62,164 bases of DNA, taken from Campylobacterales bacterium. GTDB lineage: Bacteria; Campylobacterota; Campylobacteria; Campylobacterales; QNZT01. The stretch covers positions 91,836 through 153,999 of the forward strand of contig JALVVR010000017.1 of the NCBI GenBank assembly GCA_027023305.1, given 5' to 3'. The notes below the pieces were generated by a model. It was not told where the DNA came from. It did no database searches and saw nothing but the letters and a program-made list of their open reading frames with translations. Every line of letters begins with the position of its first letter. Position 1 is the first letter of the stretch. The translations under genes and the position numbers were made by a program. Positions 54,304 to 62,164 of the stretch are shown here, piece after piece.

Positions 54304-55551
54304 CTAAAAAATTGCTTTTTCATATACTGGAAATTTTGCCGATAGGTTAAAAATTTCTTCTCTAATTGTAGCAAAAAGTTCTTTATTATTTATGTCATCT
54401 AAAATATCTGCAATTTTTTCAGATATAAATTCAAACTCTTTAACTCCCATACCTCTAGCAGTAAGGGCAGGTGAACCTATCCTAACTCCACTTGTTACAA
54501 AAGGACTCCGTCTCTCTCCAGGAACAGTGTTTTTGTTTATAGTAATCCCAGCTTCACTTAGAGCTGCATCTGCATCTTTACCACTAAATTCTTTATCCAA
54601 GAAAGATACTAAAATCAGGTGGTTATCAGTTCCACCACTTACTACATCATAACCTCTTCTTTTTAAAACTTCTGCCATTACTTTAGCATTTGCTTTTACA
54701 GCCTTTGCATAATCTTTCCACTCAGGTTTTAAGTTTTCTCCAAATCCAACAGCTTTACCAGCTATAACATGAACTAAAGGTCCACCTTGAATTCCTGGAA
54801 AAATTGCAGAGTTTATCTTTTTAGCTATATCCTCATCGTTTGTCATGATCATCCCACCCCTAGGACCTCTTAGTGTTTTATGAGTAGTTGTTGTAACTAC
54901 ATCACAGTGAGGAAATGGACTTGGATGCTCCCCTGCTGCAACAAGACCTGCTATATGAGCGATGTCTGCAAACAAATATGCTCCAACTTCATCAGCTATT
55001 TCACGAAACTTAGCAAAATCAATCTCTCTTGGATATGCACTAGCTCCACAAACTATAAGTTTTGGTTGAACAACTTTAGCTATCTCTCTAACTTTATCAT
55101 AATCAATCCTACCATCAAGTTCTACTCCATAAAAAAAGCTTTGATATGTCTTTCCTGAACTACTAACTTTACTTCCATGAGTTAAATGCCCACCATGACT
55201 TAAATCCATACCTAAAATCTTATCATAAGGCTTAAGTAATGCTTGGTAAACACCTTGATTTGCTTGACTTCCCGAGTGTGGTTGTACATTTGCAAATTTG
55301 CATCCAAAAAGTTCCTTTGCTCTATCTATTGCTAACTGTTCAACTTCATCAGCAAACTCACATCCACCATAGTATCTTTTGTTAGGATAACCCTCTGCAT
55401 ATTTGTTAGTAAATACACTTCCCATAGCTTCCATAACAGCTGGATAAGTATAATTCTCACTAGCTATCATCTCTAAGTGTTCATTTTGCCTTTTTAACTC
55501 TTTTTCAATAATCTCAAAAACTTTTGGGTCACTTTTTTGCATACTGTACAT
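54304..55551 (-). CDS. glyA: Serine hydroxymethyltransferase
   Basis: 415 residues. The PLP-lysine motif [16 protein letters not shown] is diagnostic, with [14 protein letters not shown] and [15 protein letters not shown]. It interconverts serine and glycine and makes methylene-tetrahydrofolate. The start is ATG 55551, eight bases after GGAG; earlier ATGs (55584, 55563) overlap lysS and lack a ribosome site. It begins 1 base after lysS. Confidence 0.95.
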   Translation of the reverse strand: MYSMQKSDPKVFEIIEKELKRQNEHLEMIASENYTYPAVMEAMGSVFTNKYAEGYPNKRYYGGCEFADEVEQLAIDRAKELFGCKFANVQPHSGSQANQGVYQALLKPYDKILGMDLSHGGHLTHGSKVSSSGKTYQSFFYGVELDGRIDYDKVREIAKVVQPKLIVCGASAYPREIDFAKFREIADEVGAYLFADIAHIAGLVAAGEHPSPFPHCDVVTTTTHKTLRGPRGGMIMTNDEDIAKKINSAIFPGIQGGPLVHVIAGKAVGFGENLKPEWKDYAKAVKANAKVMAEVLKRRGYDVVSGGTDNHLILVSFLDKEFSGKDADAALSEAGITINKNTVPGERRSPFVTSGVRIGSPALTARGMGVKEFEFISEKIADILDDINNKELFATIREEIFNLSAKFPVYEKAIF

Positions 55552-55552
55552 T

Positions 55553-57064
55553 TTATTCTCCATCTTCTTGTTTTTTATCTTCATCTTTGTTTAACGGTTT
55601 CATCGCTGGGAAAAGGATGACATCTCTTATAGAGTGCTGATTTGTCAAAAGCATCACAAGTCTATCTATACCGATACCCTCTCCAGCAGTAGGTGCCATA
55701 CCATATCCTAAAGCCTCTACAAAATCTTCATCCATATCACTAGCTTCATCATCTCCAGCATCTTTTGCTTTGAGCTGTGCTTCAAATCTTTCATATTGGT
55801 CTATTGGGTCATTTAACTCATTATAAGCATTTCCTATCTCTCTACCAGCTATGAAAAACTCAAATCTATCAGTAGTGTTTGGATTTTCTTCACTTCTTCT
55901 AGCAAGTGGAGATATATCAACAGGATACTTAGTGATAAAAGTAGGATTTATTAACTTTTCTTCTACAAAAGCATCAAAAAGTTCTTCCTGAAGTTTACCA
56001 CCCTTTAAGTGAGGTTCTACTTCTATACTATTTTCTTTTAAGTACTCTCTCATCTTTTCATCACTACTTAAAATCTCTCTATCAACTCCACCTATTTCTA
56101 CTATCGAGTCTTCCCAAGTTACCTTTTTAAAAGGAGCTGTATAATCTATCTCCATATCTCCAAATGGAAGTTTTTTAGGTAGATTTAACTCACTAAATAA
56201 CTCTTCAAACATTTCTTCAGTTAGTTTCATCAAATCTTCATAATTATGATAAGCCCAGTAAAACTCTAGCATTGTAAACTCAGGGTTATGAGTATGATCC
56301 ATACCTTCATTTCTAAAGTTTCTATTTATCTCAAATACAGCTTCAAAACCACCAACTATAAGCCTTTTTAGTTTAAGCTCAGGAGCAATTCTTAGGTATC
56401 TATCAACTCCTAGAGCATTGTGATGAGTTACAAAAGGTTTTGCAGTAGCTCCTCCATTTAACTCATTAAGCATTGGAGTTTCAACTTCTAAAAAGCCTTT
56501 ATCTTCTAAAAATCTTCTTATGATACTAACAACACGGCTTCTAATCCTAAATACCTCTTTAACTTCAGGATTCATGATCATATCTAAGTATCTTTTTCTA
56601 TATCTTTGCTCTTTATCTGTAAGTCCATGAAATTTTTCAGGAAGAGGTTTTATACCCTTAGTTGCAAGTTTTAAATCTGTAACATGAAGACTAAGTTCAC
56701 CAGTTTTTGTAACAAATGGATATCCCTTAACAACGATAATATCTCCAACTTCTATCATCTTTTTAAAGACTTCATTATAAAAACCTTCAGGTAGATTATC
56801 ACGGCTTACATAGATTTGGATAATTCCACTCTCATCCTCTATCTTTACAAATGAAGCTTTTCCCATAATTCTTAAAAACTTTATTCTACCACTTAGAGTT
56901 GCTTCTTGGCTTTCATCTCTATCTTTTATATCTTTAAATCTCTCTTTAAACTCAGAAGTCATGCTATCTTTTGTTATATTGTGAGGGTAGGGATTTATCC
57001 CTCTTTGTTTTAGTGCATCAGCTTTTTGTAGTCTTTGCTGTTCATAAGTGTTGTTAAATATCAA
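55553..57064 (-). CDS. lysS: Lysyl-tRNA synthetase (class II)
   Basis: 503 residues. The N-terminal OB-fold anticodon-binding domain contains [20 protein letters not shown]. The class II motifs are visible as [10 protein letters not shown] (motif 1), [20 protein letters not shown] (motif 2) and [10 protein letters not shown] (motif 3). The C-terminus is extended and acidic ([16 protein letters not shown]). It overlaps fur by 4 bases, in the conserved fur-lysS-glyA order. Confidence 0.96.
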   Translation of the reverse strand: MIFNNTYEQQRLQKADALKQRGINPYPHNITKDSMTSEFKERFKDIKDRDESQEATLSGRIKFLRIMGKASFVKIEDESGIIQIYVSRDNLPEGFYNEVFKKMIEVGDIIVVKGYPFVTKTGELSLHVTDLKLATKGIKPLPEKFHGLTDKEQRYRKRYLDMIMNPEVKEVFRIRSRVVSIIRRFLEDKGFLEVETPMLNELNGGATAKPFVTHHNALGVDRYLRIAPELKLKRLIVGGFEAVFEINRNFRNEGMDHTHNPEFTMLEFYWAYHNYEDLMKLTEEMFEELFSELNLPKKLPFGDMEIDYTAPFKKVTWEDSIVEIGGVDREILSSDEKMREYLKENSIEVEPHLKGGKLQEELFDAFVEEKLINPTFITKYPVDISPLARRSEENPNTTDRFEFFIAGREIGNAYNELNDPIDQYERFEAQLKAKDAGDDEASDMDEDFVEALGYGMAPTAGEGIGIDRLVMLLTNQHSIRDVILFPAMKPLNKDEDKKQEDGE

Positions 57065-57522
57065 CTATCTTCTCCATTTTGGTTTTCTTGACACTCTTTG
57101 CAAATTCCAAAGAGTTGCATAACATGCTCAGTCATCTTAAAGCCTCGCATTTTAGCTATTTTTTCTTGAAGTTTCTCTATCGTTTCATCTTCAAACTCTT
57201 CTATCTTTCCACAAACTTCACAAATCAAATGATCATGATGGCTTTTATGCCCAAATTCATACTTTTTACCAGCAATTCCAAATGATATAGAAGTTACCAA
57301 TTTATTTTCTTCTAAAAGATTTAGAGTTCTATAAACTGTAGTCATACCTATATTTGAGTTTGGAAATCTTTTTTTTACTAAGTTATACAAATCTTCAGGG
57401 GTAAAGTGCTTGTCATATTCAAAAAGAGTTTTAAAAACACTCTCTCTTTGAGTTGTAAATTTTAAATTATTTGCTTTTAGAAGAGTTTTAAACTCTTCTA
57501 AAAGTTTGCTATATTCTTTCAT
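57061..57522 (-). CDS. fur: Ferric uptake regulator Fur
   Basis: 153 residues. The winged helix has [16 protein letters not shown]. The metal-binding C-terminal part has [20 protein letters not shown] and CKEC, giving both structural zinc CxxC pairs. Neighbours fur-lysS-glyA match C. jejuni Cj0400-0402, which favours Fur over PerR. It represses iron-uptake genes, and in this phylum it also acts in the apo form. Confidence 0.9.
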   Translation of the reverse strand: MKEYSKLLEEFKTLLKANNLKFTTQRESVFKTLFEYDKHFTPEDLYNLVKKRFPNSNIGMTTVYRTLNLLEENKLVTSISFGIAGKKYEFGHKSHHDHLICEVCGKIEEFEDETIEKLQEKIAKMRGFKMTEHVMQLFGICKECQENQNGEDS

Positions 57523-58070
57523 TTAGTGATATTGTTTTCTAGTATTTCTATCTTTTGCTTTACTTTTGTTTCTATTTTCTTATTTTTATCAAGTTTTACT
57601 ATTTCATTTCCATACTTTAAAAATATAGGGTACATAAAACTCCCCTTGAAAAATGAGTTAGTTTTCTCTTTTAAAACATTTATACTAGAAAGTATATATA
57701 CCATGATAGATATGATAAAAAATATTTTTGCACTACCTACTAAAAATCCGAGTATTTTATCAACTATACCACTTCCATTTGAGTTTACAAGAGAACTAAA
57801 AAAAGAACCGATTATAGAACTTATAAACCAAAAAGCTATAAAAACCACTATAAAACCCAACAGGTAAAGAGAGGATTTGTTTTGGATGTTTAAAAAGTTT
57901 ACATCTATATACTCACCAACCCTCAAAGCATATCTTGAACCTATATAAATACCACCAATGATACCAACTAGTGCAAAAAACTCTTTTACAAAACCTCTCA
58001 AAATCCCTTTTATACCTAAAAATAGTATAAGACCAATACTTGCTATATCAAATGTAGTAAAATTTTCCAT
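57519..58070 (-). CDS. CvpA-family inner-membrane protein
   Basis: 183 residues with four hydrophobic segments (about 8-24, 32-48, 66-90 and 108-128) and the family signature FIVVFIAFWFISSIIGSFFS. The tail is Lys-rich. CvpA is linked to envelope integrity and purine or colicin V phenotypes. It overlaps fur by 4 bases. The same gene pair occurs in C. jejuni and H. pylori. Confidence 0.82.
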   Translation of the reverse strand: MENFTTFDIASIGLILFLGIKGILRGFVKEFFALVGIIGGIYIGSRYALRVGEYIDVNFLNIQNKSSLYLLGFIVVFIAFWFISSIIGSFFSSLVNSNGSGIVDKILGFLVGSAKIFFIISIMVYILSSINVLKEKTNSFFKGSFMYPIFLKYGNEIVKLDKNKKIETKVKQKIEILENNITK

Positions 58071-58110
58071 GATACTTCTCCTTAATGGAAAGCATTCTAG
58101 CTAAATAAAT

Positions 58111-59199
58111 TTAAAAATTAATTTTACCTTTAAGTTCGTCAGGTTGAGATGATATTTTTAGAGCATCTTTCTTATCTATGATGTTTTTCTTAATCAAATC
58201 AACTAAAACTTGTGTTTGAGTTTGCATACCTGTGTTTGCTTGGTTTACTTGCATTTGTGAGTATAGTTGATGGATTTTCTCTTCTCTTATAAGGTTTGCT
58301 ATTGCATGGTTGTTTATAAGTATCTCTTGAGCTGCGACTCTACCTTTTCCTTTTTTAGGAAGAAGCATTTGTGATATGATAGCTCCAAGTGAAACGGAAA
58401 GCATATTTCTTATCTGTTTTTGTTCACTTCCTTCAAAAGTATCTATTATCCTATTTATTGTCTGAACAGCAGAGTTTGTATGCAAAGTTCCAAAAACCAA
58501 GTGACCAGTTTCAGCAGCAGTAAGAGCTGCCTCAATAGTCTCTTTATCTCTCATCTCTCCAATAAGTATGATATCAGGATCTTCCCTTAGTGAGTATTTT
58601 AAAGCTGAAGCAAAACTTTTTGTATCCTCTCCTACATTTCTATGTGAAAAAAGAGCTTTTTTGTTTTGGTGGATAAACTCAACTGGATCTTCAACAGTAA
58701 TTATATGTTTATGCTCGTTTTCATTTATTTCATTTAGTAAAGCTGCAAGAGTTGTTGATTTACCACTTCCCGTAGGTCCTGTTACAAGGATTAAACCCTT
58801 TTCTCTTTTTATTATCTCTTTAAAAATATCTGGTGCTCCAAGCTCATCTAAAGATGGTATAACAGTAGGAATAATCCTAAAAGCAGCTGCTAAATCTCCT
58901 CCAAAAGTATAGTAGTAGTTTCCTCTAAATCGACCTACATTTGGAAGTTCAAGTGCAAAATCTATCTCTTTGTTCTCTTCTAAATCTTTCTTTTGTTTAT
59001 CATTTATAAGTGTATAACACATATTTTCAATAGTACTACCATCAAGTATAGGGAGATTTAGTGCGATAAGTTTTCCATCTATTCTTATCTGTGGTTCACT
59101 TCTACTTACCAAGTGAAGATCTGAGGCATTGTGGACAACCACATTTTTTAAAAGTGTGTGGATATCCATCATCTGTGCTTGTGTTTGGGTTTCACTCAT
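58111..59199 (-). CDS. pilT: Type IV pilus retraction ATPase PilT
   Basis: 362 residues. N-terminal PAS-like domain with NASDLHLVSRSEPQIRIDG. Walker A is GPTGSGKSTT, the Asp box is ITVEDPVEFIHQN, Walker B is DPDIILIGEMRD and the His box is AAETGHLVFGTLHTNS. The PilT-specific AIRNLIRE-like element appears as NHAIANLIREEK. It disassembles pilin to retract the fibre. It is the more typical PilT of the two; the other at 26427 may be PilU-like. Confidence 0.93.
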   Translation of the reverse strand: MSETQTQAQMMDIHTLLKNVVVHNASDLHLVSRSEPQIRIDGKLIALNLPILDGSTIENMCYTLINDKQKKDLEENKEIDFALELPNVGRFRGNYYYTFGGDLAAAFRIIPTVIPSLDELGAPDIFKEIIKREKGLILVTGPTGSGKSTTLAALLNEINENEHKHIITVEDPVEFIHQNKKALFSHRNVGEDTKSFASALKYSLREDPDIILIGEMRDKETIEAALTAAETGHLVFGTLHTNSAVQTINRIIDTFEGSEQKQIRNMLSVSLGAIISQMLLPKKGKGRVAAQEILINNHAIANLIREEKIHQLYSQMQVNQANTGMQTQTQVLVDLIKKNIIDKKDALKISSQPDELKGKINF

Positions 59200-59209
59200 T
59201 AAAAGTTCC

Positions 59210-59500
59210 TTATTCTATTATTTTAGGAACGACAAAGAAACCTCCTTTTGTTTTTGGTGCAACTTCAAAAAGATCTTTTATAACCTCAGCATTTGTAGCT
59301 GGTTCATCCTCTCTAAAAGGAGTTCCACCATCTATCGTAGAAAAATGGTCATCTTTGTCGTCCAAATCTAACTCACTTAGATTTTCAACAAAATCGACAA
59401 TCTGTCCTATTTCTTTAATAGTTTCCTCTCTTTTTGCATCTTCTATGCTTAAAGATGAGAGTTTTTCAAGCTTACTTAAAAGTGTATCATCAATTTTCAT
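59210..59500 (-). CDS. gatC: Glutamyl-tRNA(Gln) amidotransferase subunit C
   Basis: 96 residues. KLSSLSIEDAKREETIKEIG, QIVDFVENLSEL and the C-terminal FREDEPATNAEVIKDLFEVA with the FVVPKIIE end are typical of GatC. It is a small scaffold of the GatCAB complex that makes Gln-tRNA and Asn-tRNA by transamidation. In C. jejuni gatC and cvpA are adjacent; here pilT sits between them. Confidence 0.93.
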   Translation of the reverse strand: MKIDDTLLSKLEKLSSLSIEDAKREETIKEIGQIVDFVENLSELDLDDKDDHFSTIDGGTPFREDEPATNAEVIKDLFEVAPKTKGGFFVVPKIIE

Positions 59501-59616
59501 CTTAAAAAAACCTTTAATAATTTATTTTATTTTTTATAATAACAAAAGTAAACTAATGTTTAACACAAAATATGATATATTCTCCTTTCAATTATTTTAA
59601 TAAGAGGATAGAGATT

Positions 59617-60210
59617 TTGAGTTTAAAAGAAAATATTGATGCTATAAAAGATGAGTTAAGTACAGAAGAAAAGTTTTTAGAGTCCATGATAAAGGGTGAG
59701 AATTTTTTTAAAAAGAACAAAAAACTTATCATTCTAGCCAGTAGTGCTGTCATAGTTGGAGTTTTAGCAAGCACTGTTTACAACTATAAAAAAGAAGCTT
59801 ATTTAAGAGAATCAAATGCAGTTTATACAAAGCTTTTACAAAAAAGTGATTCAACCTTAGAAAATGAGTTAAAATCAAAAAATCCTAAACTTTATACTCT
59901 TTACAAGTTTCAAACAGAAGTTAAAACAAATGATTTGACAAAACTAAAAGAGTTGAGTAAAACTATAAAAGACCCTATTTTAAAAGATTTAGTTACTTAT
60001 CAAATAGACTCATTAAGTAAAAAAGATCTCATGAAGTATGTTGGAAATGATGGAGCTTTAAAAGAGTTTGCCCTTTTAGAGCAAGCCTTTATTGATATGG
60101 AAAGTAAAAACTATGAAAAAGCAAATGAAGTTTTAGACTTTATTCCTATCAACTCATCACTTCATCAGCTAGCATCTGCACTGAAACATTATAATCCAAA
60201 GGAAAAATAA
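59617..60210 (+). CDS. YfgM-like membrane-anchored TPR protein
   Basis: About 197 residues from TTG 59617, which has AGAGGA nine bases upstream; an ATG at 59572 would add 15 residues without a ribosome site. One membrane helix (about 40-58, LIILASSAVIVGVLASTVYN) is followed by a helical periplasmic TPR-like domain (KLYTLYKFQTEVKTNDLTKL). In E. coli yfgM precedes bamB, as here. It would be a chaperone partner of the Sec translocon. This assignment is by layout and context. Confidence 0.6.
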   Translation: MSLKENIDAIKDELSTEEKFLESMIKGENFFKKNKKLIILASSAVIVGVLASTVYNYKKEAYLRESNAVYTKLLQKSDSTLENELKSKNPKLYTLYKFQTEVKTNDLTKLKELSKTIKDPILKDLVTYQIDSLSKKDLMKYVGNDGALKEFALLEQAFIDMESKNYEKANEVLDFIPINSSLHQLASALKHYNPKEK

Positions 60211-61214
60211 TGAAACTTATTTATATAGCCTTTATATCATTATTTTTTATCCTATCAGGATGCTCTTCAAAAAAATACTTTGAACCAAAAGCAGTAGCTG
60301 GTACAGTAGTTCCAAATGGTTCAACTATTACTCCCATAGTTGATGTAACAAGAAATGGAGCAACCCTTGCCGATGGAAGAGTTATCACAAAAAAAGAGGG
60401 ACTTATCAACAGTGGAAAACTGCCATCTGGATTTAGATTTGTAAATGAAAATGATAGTGACTTTTTAGCGACAAATATCTATGGAGATTTATATCTTATC
60501 TCAAAAAGTGATTTTAGCATAAAACAAAAGTTAAAGTTTAAAAAACAAATCATAACAGCTACAATAAGTGCATCAAATCTAGCAATGGTAGATGCAGATA
60601 ATGAAATACTTCTATATGACCTTATAAATAACAAACTCTTATATAAAGAGAAGCTTCATGAAAGTGTAGCAGTTGATACAAGAGTAGCAAATCCTAAGTT
60701 TTTAAATGACTTACTTTTCTATCCAACACTAGATGGAAGACTACTCATCATGAACATATATCAAAAAAGAATCCTTAGAGATATAGCCATAAGTGATCGT
60801 GCAGTTTTTAACAATGTTATATTTTTACAAGGAGATAGCACAAATCTTATAGCTGCAACAAGCTCTAAAATAGTTTCTATCTCTCCATCAAGTATAAAAA
60901 ACTATAGAACTAGTGTAAAAGACATACTTTATAGTGGTGGACAACTTTATGTTTTCTCAAAAGATGGAACTATAAAACTACTTGACTCTAACTTAAATAA
61001 AATAAATACTTTAAATGTTCCTTATGCTATATTTAGTGGAGTATATGATGCTGGAAATGTTATATATGTAGCAGAAAAAAATGGATACCTTTTAAAACTT
61101 CAAAAAGATTTAAGTTCATACATAGTGAAAGAATTACCATCAAAAATCGAACAGCCAGTATTTTTTGCAAAAGGAAAACTATTTATCGGGGATAAATTTA
61201 TAACCCTTAAATGA
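60210..61214 (+). CDS. BamB-like outer-membrane lipoprotein
   Basis: 334 residues. The signal peptide ends at LSGC (lipobox, Cys18). The rest is a run of beta-propeller blades ([68 protein letters not shown]), like the PQQ-type BamB of the outer-membrane assembly complex. Neighbour YfgM-like supports this. It overlaps the recombinase by 4 bases. Confidence 0.65.
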   Translation: MKLIYIAFISLFFILSGCSSKKYFEPKAVAGTVVPNGSTITPIVDVTRNGATLADGRVITKKEGLINSGKLPSGFRFVNENDSDFLATNIYGDLYLISKSDFSIKQKLKFKKQIITATISASNLAMVDADNEILLYDLINNKLLYKEKLHESVAVDTRVANPKFLNDLLFYPTLDGRLLIMNIYQKRILRDIAISDRAVFNNVIFLQGDSTNLIAATSSKIVSISPSSIKNYRTSVKDILYSGGQLYVFSKDGTIKLLDSNLNKINTLNVPYAIFSGVYDAGNVIYVAEKNGYLLKLQKDLSSYIVKELPSKIEQPVFFAKGKLFIGDKFITLK

Positions 61215-62029
61215 GCCGTGAACTAGAAGCATTTATCGAGTATTTAGTAGTTGTAAAATCACTAAATAAAAAAACGATAGATGCTTATCAAGCAGATATA
61301 AAAGATATGGAAGATTTTTTACAAAAAAATGCTATATCATTTGAAAGTGAAGAGATATTTGCTTATCTTACAAAGTTCGAAAAAGCAACCACAAAAAACA
61401 GAAAACTCTCCTCACTAAACTCCTTTTATAGCTTTTGCCAAAAACAAGATTTTGACTTTTATAAACCAAACATAAAACTCTCAAAACTTCCTCAAACTTT
61501 GCCAAAATATATACTCTTTGATGAATTAAAAGAACACCTAAAGATGTGTGATAGAAGTAGTTGGATAGGGCAGAGGGACTTTGCATTTATCCTTTTTTTA
61601 TACTCATGTGGTGCTAGAGTTAGCGAAGCATTATCCATCACAAAAGATGATATAAAAGATGGCTGGGTAAAGTTTACAAACACAAAAAGAGATAAACAAA
61701 GAGTTGTCCCCGTAGCAAAAGTAGCGATAGATGAGATAGAAAAGTATCTTTCCATGATAGAGTTTGATTCTCCCTATATATGGCTAAACTACCAAGGAAA
61801 ACAATTAAGTCGTATATCAGCCTTTAAGATAGTAAAAAAGTACCTAAACACCTCTCCCCATACTCTAAGACACTCCTTTGCAACAGAGCTAGTTTTAGGT
61901 GGAGCAGATTTAAGAGTAGTTCAAGAGTTTTTAGGACACTCATCTTTAGTTACAACAGGTATTTATACTCATATAGAAAATAAGCATTTACAAGATACTA
62001 TTGAGAAATATCATCCATTGGCAAACTAA
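61211..62029 (+). CDS. Tyrosine recombinase, XerC/D-like, second copy
   Basis: 272 residues with a full catalytic set: Arg136 ([11 protein letters not shown]), Lys in [12 protein letters not shown] (about 159-162), His217-x-x-Arg220 ([12 protein letters not shown]), His243 ([11 protein letters not shown]) and Tyr252 (IYTHI). The N-terminal core-binding domain is present. It may be one of a XerC/XerD pair with 38918. The gene overlaps the BamB-like gene, which is unlike a phage integrase. It ends with a few bases of gap before a promoter-like TATAAT. Confidence 0.87.
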   Translation: MSRELEAFIEYLVVVKSLNKKTIDAYQADIKDMEDFLQKNAISFESEEIFAYLTKFEKATTKNRKLSSLNSFYSFCQKQDFDFYKPNIKLSKLPQTLPKYILFDELKEHLKMCDRSSWIGQRDFAFILFLYSCGARVSEALSITKDDIKDGWVKFTNTKRDKQRVVPVAKVAIDEIEKYLSMIEFDSPYIWLNYQGKQLSRISAFKIVKKYLNTSPHTLRHSFATELVLGGADLRVVQEFLGHSSLVTTGIYTHIENKHLQDTIEKYHPLAN

Positions 62030-62031
62030 AA

Positions 62032-62037
62032 TATAAT
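62032..62037 (+). promoter_or_regulatory. -10 box upstream of the terminal leader peptide
   Basis: A perfect TATAAT follows the recombinase stop almost directly, 99 bases before the leader ATG at 62137. The same TATAATCC string occurs at the leuA leader promoter (14450). The intervening 62038-62136 is AT-rich and shows no gene. Confidence 0.5.
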
Positions 62038-62136
62038 CCTTAACCCAACCTTAATAAAAAAACAACTAAAAAAAATTAATACCCCATTAAAACATAAATG
62101 CTAACATTTAAAAAATCACCCAAAAAGGGCTCTGTC

Positions 62137-62164
62137 ATGAAACAAACCACAACCACTAAATGGG
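62137..62164 (+). CDS. Start of a Trp-containing leader peptide (cut by window end)
   Basis: ATG at 62137 opens a frame reading MKQTTTTKW, then the window ends within the next codon. AAAGGG stands 9 bases upstream. The K-Q-TTTT-K pattern before a Trp codon mirrors KQKTTTT before the Leu codons of the leuA leader. It may be the leader of a tryptophan-regulated operon further downstream. Only one Trp codon is in the window, so this is tentative. Confidence 0.5.

Noticed and set aside
61211..62029. Phage or island integrase
   Set aside because: The gene overlaps the BamB-like gene, and no tRNA, attachment repeat or phage gene is nearby.

Overview
The window is about 62 kb of AT-rich (roughly 30 % G+C, judged by eye), densely packed bacterial chromosome. 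It comes from a member of the Campylobacterota (former Epsilonproteobacteria). Markers for this are an HP0268-type small nuclease beside miaB, a DUF1882 protein beside glyA, the futalosine menaquinone pathway (mqnD plus an MTA/SAH/aminodeoxyfutalosine nucleosidase), cheY-prmA-ftsH, comF-gyrA-flgR-asd, and gatC/cvpA/fur/lysS/glyA/DUF1882/SPOR/aroE. From memory, these gene orders match Campylobacter jejuni and Helicobacter pylori. An FlgR-type sigma-54 activator and type IV pilus genes fit a free-living Sulfurimonas-like lineage better than Arcobacter. That placement is inference.

Layout. 1-1102 (minus): 3'-truncated fliQ and mqnD, with a heptanucleotide repeat next to the mqnD start. 1317-11331 (plus): an OmpA-like protein with its partner, a PolB-type exonuclease, hisH, an ATPase/TOPRIM pair inserted between hisH and hisA, hisA, cheY, prmA, ftsH, a degenerate NtrC-like ATPase and a PAS-like protein. 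11338-14284 (minus): a BcgI-like type IIB restriction-modification cassette. 14450-17862 (plus): a leucine-codon leader peptide, leuA, fabD and a nitrilase-family gene. 17870-22235 (plus): an accessory island with Fic, small unknown proteins, a UDG-like protein and a WYL regulator. It carries two near-identical dyad operator/promoter elements and a G8 tract in a promoter. 22284-30806 (plus): mtnN, ttcA, lpxB, tal, a PilT-like ATPase, rpmB, a K+ channel, argJ and two DUF465 paralogues. 30823-36202 (minus): dedA, trpB, apt, a 28-residue membrane peptide, rpiB, the RNase P RNA, a frameshifted sanA-like gene and nusA. 36333-50670 (plus): the HP0268 homologue, miaB, DUF374, a Xer-type recombinase, a PilMNO-like trio, a repeat lipoprotein, comF, gyrA, flgR, asd, yqhA, hemE and a radical SAM gene. 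50663-59500 (minus): aroE, trpE, SPOR, DUF1882, glyA, lysS, fur, cvpA, pilT and gatC. 59617-62164 (plus): yfgM-like, bamB-like, a second Xer-type recombinase, and the start of a second leader peptide containing Trp, cut by the window end.

How the genes connect. Most of the window is housekeeping: histidine, leucine, tryptophan, arginine, serine/glycine, haem and menaquinone synthesis, plus the translation, replication and envelope machinery. Many genes overlap by 1-26 bases, so translational coupling is likely. The accessory material sits in discrete insertions between otherwise conserved neighbours: hisH/hisA, the PAS-like gene/leuA, and fabD/mtnN.

Most interesting points. (1) Two leader peptides, one before leuA and one at the window end, share a K-Q-(K)-TTTT block before Leu-rich or Trp codons. 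(2) The WYL-linked island has paired GACA-N6-TGTC promoter elements. (3) A G8 tract is placed to phase-vary the UDG-like gene. (4) The ATPase/TOPRIM pair and the sanA-like gene each carry an apparent single-base frameshift. No tRNA, rRNA, CRISPR array or insertion sequence was recognised; the one RNA gene found is RNase P RNA.
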